A stretch of 64,000 nucleotides of DNA, taken from contig NC_030850.1 in the NCBI RefSeq assembly GCF_000208745.1, positions 11,640,640-11,704,639 of the forward strand. The letters run 5' to 3'. The DNA is from Theobroma cacao. Taxonomy: Eukaryota > Streptophyta > Magnoliopsida > Malvales > Malvaceae. Position 1 is the first letter of the stretch, and each line of letters starts with the position of its first letter. Both the position numbers and the translations under genes were made by a program. Shown in pieces: positions 37,635 to 50,467 of this stretch. Under the pieces are notes generated by a model, which saw only the letters and a program-made list of their open reading frames with translations, was not told the origin of the DNA and did not search any database.

Positions 37635-38995
37635 CGAAAGTCTATGTTTATATATCCAATATCCATTCATCTTTTAGTCATATGTAATCTGTTTCCTGCA
37701 CTTGTCCTTTACTTATCTCTTACTAATATGAAATCTGTAACATTCTATATTAATCTAAGTCTATCTTGACCCTTGTGTCTCTCATGGGACTCACCTAGGT
37801 CTATTTCGATCCTTATATCACTCATTTCTTATTAATATGGAATCTGTGACATTCTACCTTACTTAATTATGAATATTATTATTTTTACGTATTTTTTATT
37901 AATATGAAATCTATAACATTCCACATCACCCAATTGTGCATATCAATGTACTGACTCTTTACTCATTTTACCCATCTCTTACTAATATTTTTAATGTAGA
38001 ATTTGTGACATTCTACTTTACTAATTGTGCATCTTGATGTACTAGCTCTTTTAATTTGTGACATTCTATCTCATTCAATTGTGTATCTTGATACACTAGC
38101 TTTTTAAATTTGTAATATTTTACCCTATCCAATTGTGCATCTTGATGCACTGGCTTTTTACCCATTTTACCAATCCAATTGTGCATCTCGATACACTGGC
38201 TCTTTACTCATAGAGAATACGAACTCTTACACTAGTTCGATTTTACCCATCTCTTATTAATGTTTTTACTAATTTTACTTCTAGAGAAGAAGGATTTTTA
38301 CACTAGTCTAATATTACCCATCTCTTACACTAACCCAATTCTACCCATCTCTTACTAATATTTTTACCTATTCAATTGTGCATCTCGATTGCTCTTTACT
38401 CATAGAGAAGGATTTTTTGTGCATCTTGATGGCTCTTTACTCATAGAGAAGAAGGGCTTCTACACTAGTTCAATTTTACTCATCTCTCACACTAGTCCAA
38501 TTTTACCTATCTTTTACTAATGTTTGTACTCATGCAATTGTGATCTTGATGGCTCTTTACTCATAAAGAAGAATAGCTTTTACACTAGTCCGATTTTACT
38601 CATCTCTTACATTAATTCAATTTTACCCATCTCTTACTAGTGTTTTTACCTATCTAATCGTGCATCTCGATGTATTGATTTTTTACTCATAGAGAAAAAG
38701 GATTCTTATACTAGTTCGATTTACCTACACTAGCTTTTTACTTATAGAGAAGAGAGACTCTTACATTAATTCGATTTTACTCATAGAAAAGAGGGACTCT
38801 TACACTAGTCTGAATCTACTTCGAATCTTGTATCTCTTATAGAGACCCACATCAATGAAGATCTGAGTCTGCTCTGATACCACTTATTACGAGCTCACGT
38901 TTCTATCTCAAAATATATGCTTGATAGGTAGTGAAAGATCTATATTTATATACTCAAGACTCACTCTATTTATTATTAATGTGAGATCCGTGACA
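37635..38995 (-). mobile_element. decayed small LTR retroelement (TRIM/LARD-like)
   Basis: On the minus strand, a tRNA-Met-type primer-binding site (TGGTATCAGAGC, 38871-38882) sits just after a segment of about 110 bases (38885-38995) that begins TGTCACGGATCTCACATTAA. A degenerate copy of that segment, with the same order of pieces, is at about 37635-37748, so the two probably are the 5' and 3' LTRs. The internal part has no open frame. It is a scrambled array of CTCTTTACTCATAGAGAA, TTGTGCATCT and ACCCATCTCTTACTAAT pieces at irregular spacing, and several fragments of the LTR edge (near 37830 and 37900) recur. No gag or pol is present. Confidence 0.6.
38871..38882 (-). other. LTR-retrotransposon primer-binding site
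   Basis: The minus strand reads TGGTATCAGAGC, which is complementary to the 3' end of plant initiator tRNA-Met and is the most common primer-binding site in plant LTR retroelements. It is placed two to three bases from the proposed LTR edge. Confidence 0.75.
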
Positions 38996-39295
38996 TTTTT
39001 TGATATCACGATCCTATCATAAAACCATGTGAATCCCACATAAAAAGGATATGCTACTAGTGGGTGGAGCCATAGATCATATATTGAAAAGAAACTCTTA
39101 AAGGGGAGTCATGAATCCCACATTATTTGTGTACTAGAATGATAATGGGCATTTAAGGATTCATACCATTTTCAAATTGTGAGGTGCTTTTTGTAACATA
39201 AAACTGTGAGGCCAGTAGTCTAACATAAACAGTACCACACAGACTAAGGGTAATAAGCCTTTTGTTGAAATAGAGGAAGATGTTATGATCTTAAC

Positions 39296-39605
39296 GTGGA
39301 ACCATGTGAATGTAATAAAAAATATTTAAATTTTTATAAATAATTCTTAACGAAGAACCATGTGAATGTAATAAAAAATATTAAAATTTTTATAAATAAT
39401 TAAAAACTTATTTTAAATATTATGTGATTTCATTATAATCATAATTTTTTGTTTCTCCACTTAAATATATAGTATATATATATATATATAGTATATATCT
39501 TAAATCATTGTTTTCGTTAATANAATAATTTAAAAACTTATTTTAAATATTATGTGATTTCATTATAATCATAATTTTTTGTTTCTCCACTTAAATTATA
39601 TATTA
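39296..39605. repeat. AT-rich local duplications
   Basis: ACCATGTGAATGTAATAAAA occurs at 39301 and 39358 (57-base offset). A segment of about 75 bases starting TAAAAACTTATTTTAAATAT occurs near 39400 and again near 39530, each followed by an (AT)n run. A single N at 39523 lies between the two larger copies, so a collapse or mis-join in assembly is possible. Confidence 0.75.
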
Positions 39606-40121
39606 TATATATATATATAATATATATAATATAATATATATATATATTATCTATCACTGACTACTGACTTAATCGTGGGAACATAGCTCCCAACTTCTTT
39701 CAGTCCTGTATCTCGCAGGAACGAAGTGGGGCAACAATGTTGATCCGAGAAGCAAAATTTGGCATCAATCACCAGGCTTACGTTAAAATAAGGCTCATCA
39801 AGTTTGAAGTTATCATGATTTAAACGACGCAGCCAGCCAGCAACATAAAGCACTTAAGAGGAGGCAGAGGCGCATTGAAGTGTGAATAATATAATTAAAG
39901 ATAATGTGACCCTGAAATCAAAACGCCAAACCCCAACCTTATGAAATCACTATTCATTGCTTTCGTTAATTCTTGTTTCCTTCACTTTGTTCTTCTCTAC
40001 GTAACAAAGCGTTTCTACTTTGCTCTACTGATTTACAATGTATCAGAATTTTCACAGATTTTTTCCATTAGGGGCCGGGGGTGAGGGGAATTCAACCACT
40101 CATCTAACCACAATGCTTTTT

Positions 40122-43100
40122 CTAAGGATTTGAACATTCATCTTTAACTTCAGGCGGGCAGCGCCACGATCCACTATGTTTACTAGGCAACGGAGTACAC
40201 CTTCTAGACGTGCGCTTTGTTGGGATGAGGGCGGGTTCCTGTTCCGACTCTTCCATTGTTATATCACTTTCACTATCATCTGCGCTTTTGAAAACCGGGT
40301 GGGTATACGCACTCTGAAGGAATCCTTTCAAGTTGAGGTTTGGCTCCCTTGCACGCTCCAATGTATCCTTCATCATTGCTTCCTGAAAACACACAAAAAG
40401 GAGCTCAAAATAAGAATTTTACCTTTTTAGTTCCTAGGTAAAAATAGGACGAAGCAGCATAAATACTCAAGCAAGGCAACACCAAGGATAAATAGAAACT
40501 TGTCATAAAATAGAACATTGAAAAAATCTAGATATTAAAAACCATTCAAAGCTGCAAGAGGAGATAACACACACAAAGACAGTAATACAGATGGAAGCCA
40601 AAAGTTCCAACTGTGGTTTCTTTTGTTGAGTTACTTCGTATCAAATAAGACATGTGTAACATACAACCAACCTGTAATGGATATCTGACAAAAGCTGGTT
40701 CGTAACGCCCTTTACAGAATCTGTGGAACCATATGGTCAATACAGGAAGTGTGATAAGCAATGGAGTTGACTGAGCAGCTTCTTTTGTGCTCAATAATCC
40801 CATCAACAGCAGCTGTGAGACTATTAATGCAACAATGATACGTGCATGAACATCAGGCCAGAATGCTGCTCCACTTTCATATTCCTGATTGTAGACATTT
40901 ATGATCTACAAGTTCATTTAAGTATGTATTAGAGCAAGGATTTCCAATAGAAAATGAAAAATGGAATAAGCACATTGATCAGGTAAAACTAATATTGAAA
41001 AGCCTAAATTCACAAAGACCTGGATTATTTTTACAATGCTAGCTGGAAACTATTAGTTATTATTGCAGTTACAACATGAGGCTATAGTCACCGGTGCAAC
41101 AAACATGGCCTAAAAATGATGAGTTGTTTCCCCCTCCTAATCTTTTAAGAGAGTCAAATTAGTTCAATCTGTATGACAAAACAAGCACAGCTCATCTCCC
41201 TCTTTCCCCTCTTCAACAACCTGATATGACAACCAATGAACTTTAATTCTATCCGCCCAATCTCAGTATTTCAATGTCTTGATGTTAACTGAGGTTCTGC
41301 ATCTTAAAATTGATAACTGGTAAATTTTAAGCCAAGTATACAGAACAAGTTCCTGAAGACTAGACCAAGCATATAGTCTCACTGCCTATGCACTACAGTT
41401 CCAAAAGGTAATAAACCTACTTTTGGAAGATATCAGTTGTTACCTGATGACGATATACGACATAAGCCAAGCCAAAGAATACTATTATGAAAGGAAGCAG
41501 GATAGGAGTCACCACAGCATAAACAAGACCAAGTAAGAAGTAAAGTTGTATTTGAGGTTCGCCTGTATTGAAACCAATGGTTCCAGGATCCATTGCCTCT
41601 TCCCTGTCCTTTTCAGTCTTAACCAAGAAGAAATTCTTTAAGTGATAGATTATTAAGGGTTTCAATCTCAGTATCTCTCCAGCAACTCCAGCCCAACCAT
41701 CAACCATTATATAAGTAATGAAGAATGTTGCCTTCATTGGAATTGAGACACCAATTGTCTTTGGTATCCTACAAAATACCATGTGAGGTTACATTAGAGA
41801 AACACTTGAATACAAATTTAATATCAGTAATAAAACAGACAAGTCAAGCAGAGGATTGGTCGCACAAGCAATATAGAAGTTTTTGGATTATATGGTATAA
41901 AAACTAGTGATAGTAATGAGGAAATGAAAGAGCAAAGAAACTGCATGATGAATTAAGCTATTGGACATATCGGATATTCTTGACAAACAGTCTATTATGA
42001 TATATTCAAGGTTCGAGCATGAGCATCAAATTAAAGTTGATTCCCACCAAGTCTACGTGAAACAAACAAAAAATAAAAGAAACAGAAACTGAGAAAGAGC
42101 TCATCTATTTTCTGCAAATAAAAACATGAACATATTATGGTTAAAATTTTGAGGTGCACAGCAAGAAAGAGAGAGTATTATGAATGTCATCATTAGGAGA
42201 GAAATATATTGCACAAAGATGAAGGTAATAATAAAAATGCAGAGAGATCATGATGATGAATTCTCCTTGAACCGATTTTTGGGTTTCACTACATTTTGGT
42301 TTTCCTTCTCCTTAAAAACAGAAAACAATTTCTGGACATTGTTTAACTTCAGTCCCATCATTTAGTCTTATGCAAAATCCATATTAAGTGATATACATTA
42401 AAAACTAGAAGCCAGCAGATGAAATGAATGGCGGTAAAGAGCAATACTTAACTAGAGCAAATCAGGCTGCATTAGCAACGTTTTCACTCCTAAATTAGAT
42501 CCTAATTCTTAAAGCCACCATGGACAAAATAGGCAAGATAAGAAAATGATGACAGAAACTAAGAATGAATGGCATGCACACACATAAGCTTGTCCAGTAA
42601 GCATAAAATACAGAAGGCATATACGAGAACATACTGATTAGTAGACTGGTGGATAAAATTATTTAGTTGCTGAAATGCAGTTCCGGCAATTATGCTCCCA
42701 AGAAAAACATTAATAAATTGGAAGAAATAATATCTACTCGCAGATCTCCTTTCCAAAACCGATAGGCTAATACAACCTTCGAACTTTGACATTATCATCA
42801 ATATAGTGGGCAGAAATAAAAGAAATATCTTCAAAGCAATCCCAGGAAGGAAACCTTGAATGAATGACTTTATGCCTTTCCTGCAGGAAATACAGATGAG
42901 GTTAGTTTATGCTGGGAACAAAATGGAGAATAATCTCTTAAGGGAAAGAAAATTTTGTAGCTAAAATAATTGTACACTAATAACCCAAAAGCTTTTCCTA
43001 ACAGCTAAAAGTTGTTACCCTCCAATGGGCGTGTTAAGGTCCTAGGTACTTGTCCACTAATAACAGTTTTTACCTCTCCCCCTGAAATTCTTCAATTTTA

Positions 43101-46100
43101 TCCAAAAAAAAAAAAGAAATCTTTACTGAGATCATTATTAAGGAGATTAATAGAAGCTGATAAAAATTTCCTTTTTCTTCAGTGCAAGGCCAAAAATATT
43201 ATAGAGAATATTACTATCTGCAGAAAGGAGAGGATAAAGAAAAAGAAACTCACATTTCAATTATAGGTTTTAGGAAGGGAAGCGCTTTCTCAATGCCTTC
43301 TATGTTAGCAAGGGATTGTACAAATGCTATAGGAATCATGAAAAAGAATGTAAGGAAGAAAAATGCAACAGCTACAATGAGCCTCCGAATTGTGAGAAAA
43401 ACAAATGGAATTGCCAGGTTTTCCCAGTACACATCTCGTGGCTCTGGAGCCCACTCAGTCAACCATATTGTTGGGTTCCTAGATTGTTGAGTTTGTGCAC
43501 AAACAGCAGCTCCCCATCGAGTTTTAAAGGAAACAAATGCTGCTGGCATGATTGATTTAGGGTTGTTAGCAACCTTCTCTCTCTCGGCAGATATCTGACA
43601 GTCATGGAGGGAACAGATAATTAAGCACATAGTTCCAGTTTACACTCTTGGATACAAACAAATTGCTTATCAGTTAGAAGATTAAGAAAGGAAAAACCAA
43701 AATATCCTATAGAGATGGTAATTTCAACCGCAATAAAGTTGGATTTAGAAACTGAAACCAAATGATTGGACATTTATGATGCATGCAGGCAGTTTAAAAC
43801 TATACACACTTTTTTCGCAATTGAAACCATGCTTATTATTCAAATGTCATAAGCTTCAGGAACGAGTAGGTAGTGGATTGGTCAAAGTGTTTGGGGCTTT
43901 AGATGAGTATTTAGGTTATGAACAAACTGCCAATCAATGGAGAAGGAAAACAGAAAATAATCATTGAAGTGTGATGAATACATAGGCCAGATTCAAATAA
44001 ACTGAGGTTTGATTTGCACGTAAGAGATTCTCAAGTGTAAACAAGAAAATGTTTGCAAAGAAACATGCAGTCAATAGAGATAGTATATGGGTGCTTTTCA
44101 ACCCCCTCCCCCCACAGTAGGAAATCAAGGAACTTCTAAGGAAAGGAAAGTTGATCTACTGAGACTCAGAAATAAATAACAAAATACAGGAAGCAAAAGA
44201 AATACTACTTACATCTCTAGATAATCTCTCAATTTTGGATGTATAAAAGTCAATTGCATCTACGCTGTTACCCCAAAGGCCAAGGAAACCAGTCTGCTTG
44301 ATAGAAGAAGAAACTCATCAAAAGATGTCAGGAATCAAAAATTAAAACTAGCATGATCTCATCAACTTTATTTTGAGCTGAATGGTGAAAGATAAAACTA
44401 ATTGTTGAAGGCATTGCACCCAAAAAGAAAAAGGGAAAGGGTAATGAATATTTCTAGACATAATATAAGCACATTCTTTGCAAAAATTACCTTCAATGAA
44501 GGTCTCCTAGATGGATTCCTTTCATATTTATTTTGATAGAAGTCAAGCCAATTCTGAATTTGCTTCTTCTCATTGACCAATTTGGAAAGGTTGTTAGCAT
44601 TATAAACAACCTGCAAACAAATAATTATGAGAAAACACCATAGAAAGATGTATTTTCAGCATTCAAAGAGTTAAAATTAAGCTAACAAATTCAAATTTAA
44701 CAATATGATGTACTTACAGCAGTCAAAAGAGTTGAACTAAGCTAAACATGTCCGATGATTGAAAAGATATGTAGGATCATATAATTTGTATGTTGATGTA
44801 TAATATCAAACCTGATGACTGAGATAGTGATCTGGATGATTGACAAGAAAAAAATGTTGGACAAGCTCACTAACTGATTCATCAGGATCAGGTGGGACAT
44901 TTCTAACCAGTACCTTCACCAAGAAAAACGATGTCAGAAACAAGAATTGAACCATTAAAAGAAAAAGCTTAAGATTTCGAAACAGAATTTAAATCTTCAG
45001 GAGTCAGCTACTAAAAAAACCAAAACTATAATACTATCTGACTGGCTTTTTCTTTAGAACTTCAGAAGCCAAGGGGGAAAATGAAATCAATAATAAATCT
45101 CAATAATTGCTCAGAGAACATAGAACTTGAATAGAGGACATGTAGCTTCAGTATCACTTTAGGATCAATAAAATAGTAGACTTGTGCTTACTGTGAACTG
45201 GTCTGGGCGCCGCTGCTCCGATGCTAGAAAATGTAATCTCATTGCTGCCACTATCTCATACTCTCGTTTCAACACGTAGCATGTCCAAATGGTAAATACA
45301 TAAGCCATTACCAAATGCGTCCAGAATCTGGAAAAAAAGTATTATAAATATTCTAATTTATCATTAATACTATTGAAGCAATACTAGAAAAAGCAAACTT
45401 GTTGAGCAATTTCAGTTCCACTGAGGAGTTGGGAAAGAACCCAATTCACCATTATGGATTTGGGTGTTTCAGAAATGAGAGAGCAATAACATCCCAGGAT
45501 ACAGCCAAAAGGGAAGAAAATGGAAATTCAAGGTCATCATTCAGGACATCTACACTCCAAAGCATTCAAATCACCTATTTGGCAAAAGAGGTTTAAACAT
45601 CTGTACAGTGAAATATTGCTCTGCAGACATCTTACATGGGATAAAAGTTTTACTGTCAAAGTGTTAATCCCCAAGATCCCAAACTGATGATGCATCACAT
45701 GTAATGCCCTTTCAAGAGTGATAAAAACTACAAAAGCTCTACTAGGGACCATTAATTAGAAACAATACAAGATGTAGTCCAACTAAGCCCATGTGCCTTT
45801 TTGCAAATTTCAAATGGTGAAAAAAATTAGTGCTAATTATTGTACGTTGGAAACACCTATTTGAAATCATAAAGGAAAAGACGTATGCCGTAATACATAT
45901 AACTTTAAGTTACAAAATTGTCCTAAATCTCAACTATGTCAGGTATTTGTAGAAATTGTAAACTATGTCAAAGAGTTCTTTCAAAAGCAAAAGGATAAAA
46001 GATAAAGATAAAGCTTGAAAAATAGAAAGTTCTGCATACCTACGTGATCCAGTTGGAATATTTGATATAGAGAGCTTATCTATATCGCTGTATGTTAAAC

Positions 46101-46471
46101 TTGAACGCTCCAGGGTATTATTAGTCCAATTAACTGGTACCATGATCGTAAATGCTAAGAATGCAATAGGACCAAAAATTTTAAGCCTGCACTTGAATGG
46201 GGGTGAAAAAGAAGAAGAAAGGCAAAAAAGATGGCATTAGTGTAAGATGATAAAAGTAATAAATTATGTCTTTGCAATGTAAAAGTGATTATTATCACCT
46301 ACAAATTACAGATTAAGAATCTCAACCATCCATGACTGCACTGCAGGATTCCTGGGTGTTGCGGATGGTTGATATTCAAGTTTGTATAATTCTCTTGGGA
46401 AAAGAGGTAAAAAAGAACTAGCAGTTGATACGAACCCATGTATGTATGTATGTATGTATGCATGCATGCAA

Positions 46472-46504
<33 letters not shown>

Positions 46505-47663
46505 CTCTGCAGCAGATAGATTTCATGCCAGGAATAAACTAAGGTCCTTAAACAACATGAAACCAGAAAAAAGTACACAAAATTCCTAAAGTATTACCCT
46601 ACTCTAAGTTTGCTCATTATGAGTTTAATAAGAGTTTAGACCATTTCATTTACATTGTCAAAAATGTAAGATTCATTCTCGAATTTATAAACTGCAAGAT
46701 GTTTTTCCGTTGTTTGCGGATTTACCTTTTTGCTAATATGACTTCAACTTTGACATAACACAAACACGTGATCTACACGCACATATACACACCAAAAGAT
46801 GACTAACTTCACGTTATCAGGAAAATATATACCAAGAGCCAAATCAAATTAAACAGAATTCTGATAAAAAATTCCCAAACTGAACACCAAAAGCTTCCCA
46901 GTAAACCAGAAATGCAACTGATAGACAAACCCTCTTACCACATTGCCAGTTCTCCAACATACTCTTTTAATCCTTAACTATTATTACTGAATCTCAGTTC
47001 AGCTAAAACAAGAGCAAGCTTGTATATTCCCAGATTCATGCTTTGTGTGCCTAAAGTTCAACTTAATAATTTGCACTTGTCTCTGTGCCGGTTAATGCAC
47101 CAAGTAGCCTAGATATTACTGCAGCTTGTATGACAGCACAAATAATTCAGCCCAACAAGGTCATTTAGACATGTGGGCTATCATTTCGCGTTTAATTGAT
47201 GTGATTACAAATGTACCATCAATCCAGTTTTTCAAATTGAAACATACTAAAATTTGAAACTTGCCAACCAATAGAATCTTGTACTTATGTATTCACTACG
47301 GTGCCAACAATAGAGCTAGAAAGAAATCGAACAACCAGAGCATACACACCCCAACATGTAAATCCTCAAGTAAACAGCAGAATCCAATCCAGCATGGTCA
47401 ATCAGCTCAGGCTCCGGCATTTGCAGTGCGGCAGGCATCCAGTTCAGAAACCTCACATAGGACCTGAAGTCTAAATTCACGAACTTGCTTACAAATGCAC
47501 CATTTGCTAAAGGACTGCTCCTTAAGCCCTTCAGATACCATTTTGGGAAGTAGACTCTGTCATTTACAGGTTGAATCCGAAGAATTGCAAATGCCAAAAA
47601 GAAAGCAAATGCACTGAGAATATTGATAGCTGCTGCAACTCCAATATCATTCAGAGTAGCCAT
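40122..47663 (-). CDS. OSCA/CSC1-like hyperosmolality-gated calcium channel
   Basis: Eleven coding exons: 47350-47663, 46040-46186, 45192-45327, 44812-44913, 44491-44610, 44213-44293, 43254-43594, 42635-42880, 41444-41768, 40672-40905 and 40122-40382, giving 768 residues. OSCA/TMEM63 proteins are plasma or endomembrane cation channels opened by membrane tension. An N-terminal segment (AAINILSAFAFFLAFAILRI) and RPVND-like turn, two more membrane helices (residues about 99-126 and 157-172), a soluble domain (about 173-355, with FVSFKTRWGAAVCAQTQQ), then the channel core follow. The core starts WAPEPRDVYWENLAIP and includes FLPTILMIMSKFEG, RRSASRYYFFQFINVFLGS, GWAGVAGEILRLKPLIIYHL and the late helices to RYPLQ. 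The C-terminus is Ser/Glu-rich. A 5'-UTR intron is listed separately. Best match is the OSCA1 group; the exact member is undecided. Confidence 0.94.
46437..46505. repeat. compound microsatellite (GTAT/GCAT/GT/TA)
   Basis: A run of TATG and CATG units passes into about ten GT units and then TA units, within intron 1 of the OSCA gene. Both strands read through as small open frames made only of repeats, which are not genes. Confidence 0.9.
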
Positions 47664-47697
47664 GTGTTTGCTTCAACAACGAAAAATTACTACTTTC

Positions 47698-48457
47698 CTG
47701 AAAATAGAAAGGAAAATTAAAAAAAAGGGGGGGTAAAGCTTTGACTTATGCAATGAGCAAACAAACAGCAAAAAATTAATTTTGGGCCAAGTTTTATTAC
47801 TTTTTAGTTACAGGAAGGACCACCCTTGTTCATTAATAATAAATATTAGATTAAAGAAAAAAAAGTAAAAACTTTGGTAGCAAAGTGAAAGCAAAAGTAA
47901 GCTACTTTTGAATTTTGTGCTTAATTTGCAAGAGCTGTCGCCCTGTACCAAAAACAGCAAATGTCGATATCAGAAGCTAATATCTCTTGTTTTTTTATTT
48001 TTTATTTTCTTTACTTTGGAACTCATGTAAAGCAACATCCCCCACCATCAAATCCGAAATTCAAGAACTTTTTCTAAACAATGAACGTAGGGACATCCAC
48101 TATAAAAATTTAAAAAAAAAACAAGAAAATGAAAGGAAAAACAATTAACAGAGTAAGATTTAAAAAAAGCTAAATTCACCCTTTTTTTTAGATTTTTAAA
48201 ACAATTATTAGATGAAACAAACTCTCAATGTGAACTGTTTTTTGTGCTCAGATTTTCTAGGCAAGCGAACAAACACTTTTCCCAATTCAGTTACTATCTT
48301 TCACCTCCCAGCTTCATAACAACGAAGAAAACACAAGATGATCCACGTTGGTACCTATCAAACCCGAAAACGCAGCGTTTGAAGTCCAATGCAGTTCAAC
48401 TCACTCGTCAGAAGCAGCCGTAACAGATCAGAAAGACAAAAAAAAAAAAAAACTTAC
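47698..48457 (-). other. 5'-UTR intron of the OSCA gene
   Basis: On the minus strand the donor AGGAT/GTAAGT at 48457 and the acceptor TTTTCAG/GAAAG ending at 47698 flank a 760-base, T-rich segment that ends 35 bases before the ATG. The upstream non-coding exon would run from about 48458 outwards. The promoter therefore lies beyond 48.6 kb, not next to the ATG. Confidence 0.65.
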
Positions 48458-48659
48458 ATCCTAAATGCAAGCTAAAAACGCTTCTTTTTCAGTTTTTTCT
48501 TTTTGGAGTGAAGCAAGCGGCGAAAGGGAAATAAGACAGGAGAGAAACTCTGGAGTTCTTCAACACTCTGTCAAAACCAAATCAAGTGAAGAAGTAAGAT
48601 TTATTGACGGGATCGCACATTCCTTCTTTGTTTGTGCTCTGCTCTAAAAGGAAAGAAGG

Positions 48660-50467
48660 AAAGACAGGAACAAAGTGCAAAACATAAAAGGAAACTGAGG
48701 TGGCAAAGAACTTATGTTTTTCGAACGGAGGCACCCGGTGGAGTAGTTTTCGTATTTTTGTCTTCTCCCCCTTTTTTTTTAATAAAAAATTACTGTTATT
48801 ACATAAATATTGTAATAAAAATTGACAACAAAAGGTTTGTCTGCGTGATTCGGTGGCACGTGGGAGAAAGTGAAGAGAATACATCTCTAACGGCTACTAT
48901 TATTATCAAAAAATGCGATACAACTACCCAAAAGTCTACGTCGTCATGATTAATGACGCTTATTATTGATAATTTATGGGAAAAACAAACAATTCATAAA
49001 AATACGTGTCTCAGGTGCAAATAATTTTCAAGTAATATAATATTAGTGCATAATTTATGAAGCAATGAGTTATGGGTTTGGTTAATTATTCTTAAGGACA
49101 ATTTGATTAGACGTGTGCAACTTTATGTGCTGGCAATGCTTACTAAAGCTTGGGATGGAATAGCAGTTAAAAAACCATGTTATTATTTTTTTGTCCCATT
49201 GAATTTTATAATTGGAAAAACGGATTAGCTCCGAAGAATTTTGACGTATCTCAATTTTTATCTGTCATTTAAATGTGGGATTCTTACTTTCAAAGACAAA
49301 CACATTGGAACCTAGATACAGGGTTTCAGTTCATATTATGATTCAAGAAAAAAAATGTACAATTAATAATTAATTAATGTAGTTTAAAGAAATTGTTATA
49401 TAGATTCTTTTTATGACTTCAACAATCAACTTTAAGAATCAAAATATGATATAAGTTACTGAAATTTGTAATGTAAAACATTTATGGGTACATATCTTAA
49501 TAATTATTATTATATCACATTAACAAAAAGTAAAATATGTTAAACATGGTAATTATTATTATGTGTCATATTTTAATTTTTTTTTTATAATTGGAGGAAG
49601 AGAGATTCGAATTTTATTTTTTAAATAGGGAGATTATGTACAAACCAATAAGACAAATGCTTGAGTGCATGTCATATTTTAATTTAAATTTGACTTTTTT
49701 TTAAAAAAATTATATTTATCATTAAACTAAATATTAAACTAGTAATATTAGTGGCTATGTTTATAGTTGGTGTGACAAAGACTTAACAATTTTCCTACTG
49801 ACTTATGAAAAGGAATGGATGATAAATTACTTTATTCACTGAAATCCAAACACCAAATCCATTATCCCCACTTGTTAACTGAAGAGAAACATCAAAGGAC
49901 ATAACAAAATAAAACGACAGTGAAAAAAACGTTTCAACAACCAGCCACCGCCATTGAACCCGACCAAAGCTTGGAGGGTTTCACGGCCAAATGAAAGCAA
50001 CTATGCTACAAATCTGCTTTTGACAGGGCCACCAGATCGGATAGACTGTACTCGGCAGTTGCCAACTTGCCGTCGAGTTTGAGCAATTCTTCTTTAAGAG
50101 TTTAGATCATGGAGAGTTATATCCCTTTAGATGAAATAGTGCATAACAAGAAAAAGTAATCTTTTTTATTATATATATGTTTTAAGGGTATTTTCTTTTG
50201 TTTGAACTTAATCCCCTCTCCTAGTCATCTAAAGGAAAGCATTCACATCATAAATATCTTATATAAGATACTGCCTTTTCTGCAAGTACAAACAATAATG
50301 CCCCACAAATCTTAAAATAAATACAAACAATCACATCTGTTTGTTCCGTTCACTGCACATATGCCAACAGCTGCAGTGTTGATTTTCTCTTTGGATCTTC
50401 GATAGCATAAGCCATGCAAAATAGTGCTGACTTTCGACTGTACTGGAATTGAGAGGTTGCGCTGACA
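48660..50467. other. intergenic region, OSCA promoter and UFD1 3' flank
   Basis: Spacer between the OSCA and UFD1-family genes, both minus strand. It holds the OSCA promoter and the 3' UTR of the UFD1-family gene. It is AT-rich and contains one dispersed repeat fragment at 49571-49676. No further gene was recognised. Confidence 0.55.
49571..49676 (+). repeat. dispersed repeat fragment, copy 2
   Basis: The segment contains GATTATGTACAAACCAATAA, then GACAAATGCTTGAGTGCATG, closely matching the fragment at 6645-6712. This copy extends further upstream (GGAGGAAGAGAGATTCGAAT), showing that the family has a longer, moderately GC-rich part. Confidence 0.55.

Noticed and set aside
39647..39853. Minus-strand open frame of 68 codons downstream of the OSCA gene
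   Set aside because: Less AT-rich than its flanks but no recognisable family, no splice link to the OSCA frame (which already ends at a stop at 40122), and probably 3'-UTR or spacer.
46299..46578. Open frames through the OSCA intron 1 microsatellite
   Set aside because: They consist mostly of TH or YI repeats from the GT/TATG runs.
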